Position numbers and translations under genes: made by a program
Assembly (NCBI RefSeq): GCF_025465945.1
Contig: NZ_JANLNW010000056.1
Span: 33,430-97,429 of the forward strand
Length of the DNA stretch: 64,000 bases
Source of the DNA: Pseudomonas sp. 6D_7.1_Bac1
GTDB taxonomy: Bacteria; Pseudomonadota; Gammaproteobacteria; Pseudomonadales; Pseudomonadaceae
Direction of reading: 5' to 3'
In this document: in pieces, positions 37,587 to 45,687 of the stretch
How positions within the stretch are numbered: the first letter of the stretch is position 1
Layout of the letters: the number at the start of each line of letters is the position of its first letter
The notes under the pieces: generated by a model
Database searches by the model: none
Seen by the model: the letters and a program-made list of their open reading frames with translations, nothing else
What the model was told of the DNA's origin: nothing

Positions 37587-37927
37587 GGGGCGCTCCATAG
37601 ATATGGTTGCTCCAGTGTCCCGCAAAGCTGCGCGCAGAAACACCGCCGGTTTGTAGTGGCATTAATGAATAAATGAGAACGACTAGCTAATACTTGAAAG
37701 CTGGACATGCTCTTGGAAAATTACAATTTTTGCGATGTTCTTTAAATACCAGACAACATCTCATGTGCGTTACAGCAGACAGTGTTGCCCTAAGAACCGG
37801 TTATTCATTAAGCGAGCCGCTCAAGAACAAAAAATCACTTCACACGAGTAGGATTCATCCTACACTCGTGACGTGAAAATATTGGATCCAAAACCGAACA
37901 GAACGCGACGTACGGAGAGAGTTTTCT
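37587..37927. other. Divergent gap between fpr and the luxR-type gene
   Basis: 341 bases, AT-richer than average, with promoters for both neighbours expected. The only clear structure is the dyad at 37843-37870. I see no gene. Confidence 0.6.
37843..37870. promoter_or_regulatory. Dyad upstream of the LuxR-type gene
   Basis: CACGAG-TAGGAT-TC-ATCCTA-CA-CTCGTG: two nested perfect inverted arms with a two-base asymmetry. It lies 57 bases before the regulator's ATG. It could be an operator or an RNA hairpin; no T-run follows, so it is not a standard terminator. Confidence 0.55.
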
Positions 37928-38644
37928 ATGGACATCTGGAAGGAGACCCAACTCAAACAATTGATTTATGAGTCAAACATTGAAAACGCTTACAAAATTG
38001 CACTCAATTTCTTTAACAACCTTGGTTATGAATACTGCGCATTTTCGATGATTTCTCATGCGGCAAACCACTATTTTAATGACATAAACCTTAATAATTA
38101 CTCACATGGCTGGAGCACGCGTTATGAAAAAAACCACTACGACACGATAGACCCAATAGTGGCGCATTGCTCTCAATCAACGTTCCCCATTCTCTGGGAC
38201 AGAGAAACTTTCGCTAAAGTCCCTGAGCTGGGGCGCGCGCTCGCGGAACAAGGCTTGCAGTACGGTTGGTCACAGCCAGTGCATGACCTTAACCACCACA
38301 ACAGCAGCATGCTCAGCGTCGCCCGAAGTCATTTGCGGATCAGCGCTTATGAACTCTATGAGAATCTCGGCTACGCGACGCTCATCAGCCACAAGCTGCA
38401 CGCCCTCGCTATGCAAAAACTGAGCAGCAAGAGTCCGGGATACGTGAGTGTGACCCATTTATCGCCACGGGAAACGGAGGTGCTGAAGTGGTCTGCGCAA
38501 GGCAAGACTGCGCTGGACATCGGGACCATTCTCAGTCTCAGCCCGCGCACGGTGAATTTCCACATTGGCAGTGCGATCAGGAAACTGGGCGTCACCAACA
38601 AGATTTCCGCCGTGGTGCAGGCAGCGAAGACTCATCTGTTCTAA
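37928..38644 (+). CDS. LuxR-type autoinducer-binding regulator (solo)
   Basis: A 238-residue regulator with an N-terminal autoinducer-binding domain and a C-terminal GerE helix-turn-helix (LSPRETEVLKWSAQGKT). The residues equivalent to TraR W57, Y61, D70, P71 and W85 are all kept as Trp62, Tyr66, Asp75, Pro76 and Trp90, and a Gly follows in YGWSQPVH. This favours binding of an acyl-homoserine lactone over the plant-signal class, which changes the first Trp/Tyr. No luxI-type synthase lies in the window, so it is a solo here. The first half is AT-richer than its neighbours. GGAGAGAG precedes the ATG. Confidence 0.93.
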   Translation: MDIWKETQLKQLIYESNIENAYKIALNFFNNLGYEYCAFSMISHAANHYFNDINLNNYSHGWSTRYEKNHYDTIDPIVAHCSQSTFPILWDRETFAKVPELGRALAEQGLQYGWSQPVHDLNHHNSSMLSVARSHLRISAYELYENLGYATLISHKLHALAMQKLSSKSPGYVSVTHLSPRETEVLKWSAQGKTALDIGTILSLSPRTVNFHIGSAIRKLGVTNKISAVVQAAKTHLF

Positions 38645-38847
38645 GCCTCAATCAACACCACAGCGTGTCAGCGCTGAGCACGACGGAAAAACCAACGAGT
38701 AATCCGACGGAAAAAAACGTACCCTTTACGTCCCCCTGAGTGATGGCGCGAGAAACATCGCGACGAAGTACGCTCAGGCGGTCCCGCCAGCATTCAATAC
38801 GTGCAGAACCGCGGAACCCCCGTTGATTATCCAGAGTCCCCCGCCTC

Positions 38848-39972
38848 ATGCCCTTGCTCGAAAGCCCCTTTGCCCAACTCGACCTGATTCGTCAACCTGA
38901 ACAGCAAAACGAACCGCTGCAAGCCTTTGACGCGGCCGACGAATACCTGCTCAGTCATCTGGCCGAACAGCAACTCAACGAAGACACTCGAGTTCTGGTG
39001 CTCAATGACAGTTTTGGAGCACTGGCGGCAAGCCTCGCCGGCAAGGTTCAGGTCACGAGCAGCAGCGACTCCTTCCTCGCGATCCAGGCCTTGGAAAAGA
39101 ACCTGGTGCGCAATGGCCAGACATTCGATGCGGTGCCAACAGTGCCCGCCAGTGCGCCGCTGGTCGGACCGTTCGATCGGGTACTGATCCGTGTTCCCAA
39201 GACCCTGGCGTTGCTGGAGGAGCAGTTGATCCGCCTGCAAGAACAACTGGCACCCGGTGCTCAGGTGATTGCCGCGGCCATGGTCAAACACTTGCCGCGG
39301 GCTGCGGGGGATCTGCTGGAGCGCTACATCGGCCCGGTGCAAGCCTCACTGGCAGTCAAGAAAGCCCGCCTGCTGATTGCCACACCCGACGCCAGACAAC
39401 CTGCGCAGTCGCCCTACCCGACACGCTACACGCTCGACGAACCGGCTATCGAGCTGCTCAACCACGCCAACGTGTTCTGCCGCGAAGGCCTGGACATCGG
39501 CACCCGAGCGTTTCTGCCTCATCTGCCGAAAAACCTGGGCAACGCGCGTGTTGCCGACCTGGGTTGCGGCAACGGTGTGCTGGCAATCGCCAGCGCCCTG
39601 CAAAACCCGCAAGCGCATTACACGCTGGTAGACGAATCATTCATGGCCGTACAGTCCGCTGCCGAAAACTGGCGCGCAGCCCTCGGCGAACGCGACGTCA
39701 TCGTGCGCGCAGGCGATGGTCTGGCCGGGCAGGAACCGCAGTCGCTGGACATAGTGCTGTGCAATCCGCCGTTCCACCAGCAACAGGTGGTCGGTGACTT
39801 CCTCGCCTGGCGGATGTTCCAGCAGGCTCGCGAAGCGTTGGTAGTGGGTGGCGCGCTGTACATCGTCGGTAACCGTCATCTGGGTTATCACAGCAAATTG
39901 GCGCGTCTGTTCCGGGGTGTCGAGCAGGTCGCGGCAACGCCTAAATTCGTGATCCTCAAGGCCCGTAAATAA
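38848..39972 (+). CDS. rlmG: 23S rRNA (guanine-1835-N2) methyltransferase
   Basis: A 374-residue SAM-dependent methyltransferase that modifies G1835 of 23S rRNA. It has two methyltransferase-like halves. The C-terminal half is catalytic, with VADLGCGNGVLAI as the SAM motif and NPPFH as the target-base motif. The N-terminal half (VLVLNDSFGALAASL) is degenerate, as in RlmG/RsmC proteins. The FCREGLDIGTRAFLPHLP segment matches RlmG. Start MPLLESPFAQ. Followed by a terminator-like hairpin. Confidence 0.93.
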   Translation: MPLLESPFAQLDLIRQPEQQNEPLQAFDAADEYLLSHLAEQQLNEDTRVLVLNDSFGALAASLAGKVQVTSSSDSFLAIQALEKNLVRNGQTFDAVPTVPASAPLVGPFDRVLIRVPKTLALLEEQLIRLQEQLAPGAQVIAAAMVKHLPRAAGDLLERYIGPVQASLAVKKARLLIATPDARQPAQSPYPTRYTLDEPAIELLNHANVFCREGLDIGTRAFLPHLPKNLGNARVADLGCGNGVLAIASALQNPQAHYTLVDESFMAVQSAAENWRAALGERDVIVRAGDGLAGQEPQSLDIVLCNPPFHQQQVVGDFLAWRMFQQAREALVVGGALYIVGNRHLGYHSKLARLFRGVEQVAATPKFVILKARK

Positions 39973-39987
39973 CGGCCTGCGGCCAGG

Positions 39988-40016
39988 CAAAAAAAACCCT
40001 CCAGCGGAGGGTTATA
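39988..40016 (-). terminator. Terminator for the cydAB direction
   Basis: On the minus strand AACCCTCC-GCT-GGAGGGTT followed by eight T residues, 40 bases after the small DUF2474 gene. On the plus strand the hairpin lacks a T-run, though it may still help to end rlmG. Confidence 0.85.
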
Positions 40017-40056
40017 AATCCGTGCCGCAAGGCACGGGATGGGATGTTCGGGTCGT

Positions 40057-40224
40057 TCAGTGAGTGCTCAGGCCTGCGGCATTCATGAACATGCGCATCA
40101 GGCTGGCCACGACAAACAGCGCCAGTACGCTGCCAGTCCAGATCATTGCCAGCCAGCCGAGCCGTTGCCAGAGCGGCTTCTTTTCAGCCTGCTCGATTTC
40201 CTGCAAAGAGTGTTTACCAGCCAT
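40057..40224 (-). CDS. DUF2474 small membrane protein of the cyd operon
   Basis: A 55-residue protein (MAGKHSLQEIEQAEKKPLWQ...). A charged N-terminal stretch leads into KPLWQRLGWLA and one membrane helix (about residues 24-45), ending NAAGLSTH. It matches DUF2474 proteins, which are encoded directly after cydB in cyanide-insensitive-type oxidase operons and are thought to be small subunits comparable to CydX. The ATG is at 40224, with AGGAG about nine bases upstream. It starts 57 bases after the cydB stop. Confidence 0.88.
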   Translation of the reverse strand: MAGKHSLQEIEQAEKKPLWQRLGWLAMIWTGSVLALFVVASLMRMFMNAAGLSTH

Positions 40225-40281
40225 CTTCGAATGCTCCTGTAAGACGGCTCAGGCCCCCGGCCCGAGCCTTCGTCACGCAGA

Positions 40282-41289
40282 CTAGTGGTAACCGTCTTCA
40301 TGGGTCACCTTGCCGCGGAACACGTAGTAGCTCCAGAAGGTGTAACCCAGGATGAACGGGATGATGAACAAGGTGCCGACCAGCATGAAGCCCTGGCTTT
40401 GCGGCGGTGCGGCGGCGTCCCAGATCGAGATCGACGGCGGCACGATGTTTGGCCACAGGCTGATTCCCAGACCGCTGTAACCGAGGAAGATCAGCACCAG
40501 GGTCAACAGGAATGGGGTGTAGTGCGCATTACGCGCCACAGCGCGCAGTAAACCGTACATCGTCACCAGCACCAGAATTGGCACCGGCAGGAACCAGAAC
40601 AGGTTTGGCAGGGTGAACCAGCGCGCAGCAATCTCGGCATGCGCCAGCGGGGTCCAGATGCTGACGATACCGGTCACCGCCAACACCACAAACGCCAGTG
40701 GTCGCGCCAGATTGTGCATCTGCTCCTGCAACTTGCCTTCGGTTTTCATGATCAGCCAAGTGCAGCCGAGCAACGCATAAGCGACGATTAGCGCCACGCC
40801 GCAGAACAGCGAGAACGGTGTCAGCCAGTCCAGCGTACCGCCAGCAAACTGCCGATTGACCACCGGTATGCCGTCAATGAACGCGCCCAGTGCCACGCCC
40901 TGAAAGAACGTCGCCGTCAGCGAACCACCGATAAAGCACTTGTCCCAGATGTGCCGCTTGTCGTCCTTGGCCTTGAAGCGGAACTCGAACGCCACGCCGC
41001 GAAAGATCAACCCGATCAGCATCAGGATCAGCGGCAAGTACAACGCCGACAGCACCACCGAATACGCCAGCGGAAACGCGCCGAACAAAGCTGCACCGCC
41101 CAGCACCAGCCAGGTTTCGTTACCGTCCCAGACCGGCGCGACGGTGTTCATCATCACATCGCGGTCACGGTCGCCCTTGATGAAGGGAAAGAGAATGCCG
41201 ATTCCCAGGTCAAAACCATCCATGACCACATACATCATGATGCCGAAGATGATGATCACGGCCCAGATCAGCGGAAGATCAATACCCAT
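40282..41289 (-). CDS. cydB: Cytochrome bd-type quinol oxidase subunit II
   Basis: A 335-residue membrane protein (MGIDLPLIWAVIIIFGIMMYVVMDGFDLGIG...) with about eight hydrophobic segments. The DGFDLG and WDGNETWLV motifs are diagnostic for CydB/CioB. With CydA it forms the terminal oxidase reducing oxygen with ubiquinol. The ATG lies 3 bases after the cydA stop, showing translational coupling. The similarity pattern suits the CioB branch known for cyanide resistance. Confidence 0.95.
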   Translation of the reverse strand: MGIDLPLIWAVIIIFGIMMYVVMDGFDLGIGILFPFIKGDRDRDVMMNTVAPVWDGNETWLVLGGAALFGAFPLAYSVVLSALYLPLILMLIGLIFRGVAFEFRFKAKDDKRHIWDKCFIGGSLTATFFQGVALGAFIDGIPVVNRQFAGGTLDWLTPFSLFCGVALIVAYALLGCTWLIMKTEGKLQEQMHNLARPLAFVVLAVTGIVSIWTPLAHAEIAARWFTLPNLFWFLPVPILVLVTMYGLLRAVARNAHYTPFLLTLVLIFLGYSGLGISLWPNIVPPSISIWDAAAPPQSQGFMLVGTLFIIPFILGYTFWSYYVFRGKVTHEDGYH

Positions 41290-41292
41290 GAC

Positions 41293-42732
41293 TCAATTCC
41301 CCTTGTTCAGGCTGTCGCTGAGATCACCTTCAGTGCCATCGTCGGCAGCGGAAAGCGGACGGGCCGGCGTACGTTGCTGACCAGGACCGCCGTGGCTCGT
41401 CTCGGCACCTTCGTTGATTTTCGGACCTTTGCGCACCAGGCGCATCATGTAGCCCAGACCGACACCAAACAGCGAGAAATACACCACGACAAACAGCGCC
41501 AGCGTAATGCTCATCTGCAGGAAACTGTGCATAGATGAAGCGTCGGCGGTACGCATCAACCCGTACACCACCCACGGCTGACGACCGATTTCAGTGGTGA
41601 ACCAACCCGCAAGAATCGCGATCAGGCCCGACGGTCCCATCCACAACGCCAGATAGAGGAACGCACGGTTCGAATACAGCGTGTCGCGCTTACGCAGCCA
41701 CAGGCTCCACAGACCGGTGAAAATCATCAGGAAACCCAGCCCGACCATGATCCGGAACGACCAGAATACGATGGTCGAATTCGGCCGGTCTTCAGGCGGG
41801 AACTCCTTGAGTGCCGGTACCTGCTTGTCCAGCGTGTGGGTCAGGATCAGGCTGCCCAGGTACGGAATTTCGACTGCAAATTTGGTCTTCTCGGCTTTCA
41901 TGTCTGGCCAGCCGAACAGGATCAACGGGGTCGGCTCGTTGCCGACGTTTTCCCAGTGACCTTCAATCGCGGCGATTTTCGCCGGCTGATGCTTGAGCGT
42001 GTTGAGGCCGTGGAAGTCACCGATCACCGCCTGAATGGGCGCGACGATCAAGGCCATCCACATGGCCATCGACAGCATGGTACGGATCGCCGGGTTATCG
42101 CGCCCCCGAAGCAAGTGCCAGGCGGCTGACGAGCCAACGAAGAATGCCGTGGCCACAAAGGCCGCCGTGGCCATGTGCATCAGGCGGTACGGGAACGACG
42201 GGTTGAAAATCACCGCCAGCCAATCCACCGGGATCACCTGGCCATTAACGATTTCGTAGCCTTGCGGCGTTTGCATCCAGCTGTTGGAGGCGAGAATCCA
42301 GAATGTCGAGATCAACGTGCCGATGGCCACCATGACGGTGGCGAAGAAGTGCAGCTTGCGCCCGACCTTGTTCCAGCCAAACAGCATGACCCCGAGGAAA
42401 CCCGCCTCGAGGAAGAACGCCGTGAGCACTTCATAGGTCAGCAATGGCCCGGTGACGGAACCGGCAAAGTCCGAGAAGCGGCTCCAGTTGGTGCCGAACT
42501 GATAGGCCATGACCAATCCGGACACCACGCCCATGCCGAAGTTGACGGCAAAGATCTTCGACCAGAAGTGGTACAGATCACGGTAAGTGTCGTTATGGGT
42601 CTTGAGCCACAAGCCTTCGAGCACCGCCAGGTAACTCGCCAGGCCGATGGTGATTGCCGGGAACAGGATGTGAAACGAGATGGTGAACGCGAACTGAATT
42701 CGGGCGAGATCAAGTGCCTCCAAACCGAACAT
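41293..42732 (-). CDS. cydA: Cytochrome bd-type (cyanide-insensitive) oxidase subunit I
   Basis: A 479-residue heme-bearing subunit. It starts MFGLEALDLARIQFAFTISFHILFP, giving the conserved His of heme b595 in FHILFP. GRQPWVVYGLMRT follows the quinol-binding Q loop, which is short, as in the CioA branch. GAGGA lies six bases before the ATG; the frame stays open upstream but without homology. A perfect Anr/FNR site lies 161 bases upstream. Named cioA in P. aeruginosa. Confidence 0.95.
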   Translation of the reverse strand: MFGLEALDLARIQFAFTISFHILFPAITIGLASYLAVLEGLWLKTHNDTYRDLYHFWSKIFAVNFGMGVVSGLVMAYQFGTNWSRFSDFAGSVTGPLLTYEVLTAFFLEAGFLGVMLFGWNKVGRKLHFFATVMVAIGTLISTFWILASNSWMQTPQGYEIVNGQVIPVDWLAVIFNPSFPYRLMHMATAAFVATAFFVGSSAAWHLLRGRDNPAIRTMLSMAMWMALIVAPIQAVIGDFHGLNTLKHQPAKIAAIEGHWENVGNEPTPLILFGWPDMKAEKTKFAVEIPYLGSLILTHTLDKQVPALKEFPPEDRPNSTIVFWSFRIMVGLGFLMIFTGLWSLWLRKRDTLYSNRAFLYLALWMGPSGLIAILAGWFTTEIGRQPWVVYGLMRTADASSMHSFLQMSITLALFVVVYFSLFGVGLGYMMRLVRKGPKINEGAETSHGGPGQQRTPARPLSAADDGTEGDLSDSLNKGN

Positions 42733-43129
42733 AAGTCTTCCTCTGTCAGGTAATACGGCTGCGGGCTGGAAGCCTGCACCCACCGCCCCCACGGGTATGG
42801 AGTGTGGCGAATTCAAATTCGTTCTTTTTTTACAATCATCACAACGCAGGGAGTCTGGCCATTTGGCCGTCAGAGCAAAACCACCAAGAGCTTTGATCTG
42901 GATCAAGCAACGATGAAAGAGTAGTCCCATTTTCGGCGGCGGGCCGTGTGGTCTTTTGCCGCGTGACAGGTTGCCTCACCGTGGTGTTCAGGGCGGCGGT
43001 ATGTCCTGTAGCGAGGGTACGACGGGGGCTCCAGGATAAGGAGCTGGCTGACTGAATTCGCCGCGCGCGCAACTTCAGGTTACAACTTGGTGATAATCTC
43101 GATTTTTCCCCGTCCAGACCTGCCTGCCG
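42733..43129. other. Divergent gap between cydA and an MFS gene
   Basis: 397 bases with the Anr/FNR box at 42893-42906 and a poly-A/T tract near 42825 on the cydA side. I see no gene. The MFS promoter probably lies in 43000-43100. Confidence 0.65.
42893..42906. promoter_or_regulatory. Perfect Anr/FNR box upstream of cydA
   Basis: TTGATCTGGATCAA matches the FNR/Anr consensus TTGATnnnnATCAA at every fixed position. It probably links cydAB expression to oxygen through Anr. Confidence 0.85.
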
Positions 43130-44413
43130 ATGCCGACCCAAGCCCCGCTGTTGTTGCGCCATCACCGCCCGTTCATTGCGTTCTGGCTGGCGCGGGTGTT
43201 CACCGCCAGCGGTTTTCAGATGCTCACCGTGGCGATCGGCTGGAACCTCTATCAACTCACCGGCAATGTGCTGGACCTGGGACTGGTCGGGCTGGTGGAG
43301 TTCGCGCCACGGGTGTTGTTCATGCTCCACACCGGGCATGTGGCGGACCGCTATGACCGGCGCAAGGTCGCGGCCATCTGCCAGTCCTTGCAGGCGATGA
43401 TCGCCCTCGCCCTGGCCATCGGCAGCGCTACCGACCACGTCACCCGCGAGATGATCTTCATCCTGGCGTTCCTGCTCGGTGCCGCCCGTTCATTTGAAAT
43501 GCCGACCACCCAGGCGCTGCTGCCGACCATCGTCCCCAGTGCACTGTTTCCGCGTGCAGTGGCAGCGTCCCAATCGGCTCAGCAATCGGCGACCATTGTC
43601 GCGCCAGCGCTGGGCGGTTTGCTGTATGCCTTCGGCAGTGTCTGGGTGTATGGCCCGACGGTGATTCTGTACCTCATCGCCTGCACCCTGATGCTGAACC
43701 TGCCCGCACGGCAAACCACGCTGAACAAGGGCAAGGCGACGCTGGATTCGTTGCTCGCCGGGATCCGCTTCATTCGCAGCCGCCCGGACATCCTTGGCGC
43801 GATTTCATTGGATTTGTTCGCGGTACTGCTCGGTGGCGCCACGGCATTGCTGCCGGTATTCGCCAAAGACATCCTGCTGACTGGCCCTTGGGGGCTGGGC
43901 CTGCTGCGCTCGGCGCCAGCGGTCGGGGCCTTGCTGATGTCGCTATGGCTGGCGCGGTTTGCCGTGGAGCGAAAAGTCGGGCGTGTGATGTTTACGGCTG
44001 TTGGAGTGTTCGGTGTCGCGACCATTGCCTTCGGCCTGTCGACTTCGTTCTGGTTCTCGCTGGCGGTGCTGGTGGTGCTCGGCGCGGCAGACATGATCAG
44101 CATGGTGATCCGCGCGTCCTTCGTGCAACTGGAAACCCCGGACGAAATGCGCGGTCGGGTCAGCGCCGTGAATGGCTTGTTCATCGGTGCCTCGAACCAG
44201 CTGGGCGAGTTCGAGTCCGGCCTCACCGCCCATTGGTTCGGCACCGTACCGGCAGTGGTCATGGGCGGAATCGGTACACTGCTGGTCACCGGGGCGTGGA
44301 TCAAACTGTTCCCGACCCTGGCCCAGCGCGACCGCATGCATGTGCCGGTGGATGAGGAGAAAGCCTCAGCGGTGCCCGCTAAACCAGCAACCCCCCCGCC
44401 ACAGCCGCACTGA
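43130..44413 (+). CDS. MFS transporter, DHA3/EntS-like
   Basis: A 427-residue transporter with 12 expected helices. The cytoplasmic loop 2-3 motif appears as GHVADRYDRRKV and again DRRK-like elements in the middle. The region MRGRVSAVNGLFIGASNQLGEFESG is typical of the EntS-type DHA3 branch, which exports siderophores or drugs. The substrate is unknown; no siderophore genes lie nearby. The C-terminus is rich in Pro and Ala. The last 35 bases overlap the 3' end of the convergent DJ-1 family gene. Confidence 0.9.
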   Translation: MPTQAPLLLRHHRPFIAFWLARVFTASGFQMLTVAIGWNLYQLTGNVLDLGLVGLVEFAPRVLFMLHTGHVADRYDRRKVAAICQSLQAMIALALAIGSATDHVTREMIFILAFLLGAARSFEMPTTQALLPTIVPSALFPRAVAASQSAQQSATIVAPALGGLLYAFGSVWVYGPTVILYLIACTLMLNLPARQTTLNKGKATLDSLLAGIRFIRSRPDILGAISLDLFAVLLGGATALLPVFAKDILLTGPWGLGLLRSAPAVGALLMSLWLARFAVERKVGRVMFTAVGVFGVATIAFGLSTSFWFSLAVLVVLGAADMISMVIRASFVQLETPDEMRGRVSAVNGLFIGASNQLGEFESGLTAHWFGTVPAVVMGGIGTLLVTGAWIKLFPTLAQRDRMHVPVDEEKASAVPAKPATPPPQPH

Positions 44414-44930
44414 CGGCCTTGCCACACAACTGCTCAACCAGCATCAACGCAAATGCGAGGGCAGCGCTCGAACCTTGAGCGGTGATGCAGTTGCCGTCGA
44501 CGACCACGGGTTGGTCGACGAACGTGCAGCCGGACAACTGATGGCTGGTCGCGGGCAAGCAGGTCATGCGCCGTTGACGCAACACGCCAAAGGCTTGAAG
44601 CGCCAGGGCCGGCGACTCGGCGATAGCCGCGAACAAGCGCCCGGCCGCTGCCTGTTGTTTGATCAGTTGTAACAAGGGTTGATGACCCGCCAGGTGCTGA
44701 GCGCCCACCGCGCCGCCGGGTAAAACGATCAGATCGAACGGTTGCGCCAGCACATCGACCAGCATCGCGTCGGCAGTCAGGCGAGTACCGCGGGCACAGG
44801 TGAGCATGCGCCGCGATTCGACGCTCGCCACCACCACTTCGACTTTCGCACGGCGCAACACGTCGATCAATGTCACGCTTTGCAGGTCGTCGATACCTTC
44901 GGCAAGGGTAATCAGGGCTCTAAAGGTCAT
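44379..44930 (-). CDS. DJ-1/PfpI family protein lacking the active cysteine
   Basis: A 183-residue member of the DJ-1/ThiJ family, recognised from MTFRALITLAEGIDDLQSV at the start, the FDLIVLPGG strand, and DGNCITAQGSSAALAFAL near the end. The nucleophile elbow, normally AAIC-A-P, reads AAIAESPAL here, so Ala replaces the redox-active Cys; the conserved Glu near residue 15 is kept. Deglycase or peroxide-sensing chemistry that depends on this Cys would be lost. The start MTFRAL at 44930 is chosen by homology. The 3' end overlaps the convergent MFS gene by 35 bases. Confidence 0.85.
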   Translation of the reverse strand: MTFRALITLAEGIDDLQSVTLIDVLRRAKVEVVVASVESRRMLTCARGTRLTADAMLVDVLAQPFDLIVLPGGAVGAQHLAGHQPLLQLIKQQAAAGRLFAAIAESPALALQAFGVLRQRRMTCLPATSHQLSGCTFVDQPVVVDGNCITAQGSSAALAFALMLVEQLCGKAVSAAVAGGLLV

Positions 44931-45012
44931 GGTCTGCGTCCACAGGGTGATCTTTAAAGCGTAGTCAGCTTTGCTGACAGATGTTCGAGCGGTGCTGTTA
45001 CCCAATGAAACG

Positions 45013-45471
45013 CTACTTGATGTACAGCTGCGTCGACATCGTATTGCCGGGGGCATTGATCGAGGTATTGCTGAAGGTGAACGTCCCTTCTTGCTTACCC
45101 GCCAGATCAAAGGTGTAGACATTACCGACGATCTTGCTGGCCATGCCGGAGCATTCCGTCAGATTGCCGTTTGCGTACGCGCAGACAGGGGTCCGCACGC
45201 CATTGACTTGAAAGCCGTCCAGCGTTGCATTCGGCAGGCGACCGTAACCGATCTCCAGCACATAGATCTTGATGTTGGGGCCTGCGTGATCGCACTGCGT
45301 CTTCTCTTGCCCTGGCGCAATATTTTCAATGCCGCAGGAGGTCGACTGGACCTTGAGGACCTTGACTTCACTCAACGGCGGTGCGGACGCCGCCATTACG
45401 GTTTGTGTACCGACCAACAAGGTGCCAAACAGGCCAAATGCCAGAATCATCCTGCTCTTTATAGAAGACAT
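45013..45471 (-). CDS. Secreted protein, DUF4879-like
   Basis: A 152-residue secreted protein. The signal peptide spans residues 1 to about 28 (MSSIKSRMILAFGLFGTLLV..., ending TVMAAS). The mature part has four cysteines (SCG, QCDH, VCAY, ECSG) likely forming disulfides, and ends FTFSNTSINAPGNTMSTQLY. From memory this resembles the DUF4879 (YolA-type) family; that should be checked. Function unknown. The start at 45471 gives a complete signal peptide. Confidence 0.75.
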   Translation of the reverse strand: MSSIKSRMILAFGLFGTLLVGTQTVMAASAPPLSEVKVLKVQSTSCGIENIAPGQEKTQCDHAGPNIKIYVLEIGYGRLPNATLDGFQVNGVRTPVCAYANGNLTECSGMASKIVGNVYTFDLAGKQEGTFTFSNTSINAPGNTMSTQLYIK

Positions 45472-45687
45472 ATCCACTCCTGAAACCAGCGCGCAGTATG
45501 CCCCCACTCCCCCGGACGGTAAAACATCGCCGACGATCAACGCCATTAGGCAGCCACAGCCGTACGCTGCTGGTATGATGCGCGGCTTTTTCCGACCGAC
45601 AGAAAATATTCAGGCGCCAGCAGCGGCCTGTGCTTTGCTGTTGAAGTCGATACATTCACGGCGCCGGGCGCGCCACGGGGAGCAGAC

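Noticed and set aside
37928..38644. Possible complete quorum-sensing pair at the LuxR-type gene
   Set aside because: No luxI-type gene is found on either side: the neighbours are a ferredoxin reductase and an rRNA methyltransferase.
38652..38849. 65-codon minus-strand frame between the LuxR gene and rlmG, with a hydrophobic C-terminal stretch
   Set aside because: The hydrophobic stretch (FFSVGLLVGFSVVLSADTLW) is suggestive, but there is no clear ribosome binding site, no homology I recognise, and it lies in an ordinary-length intergenic gap.
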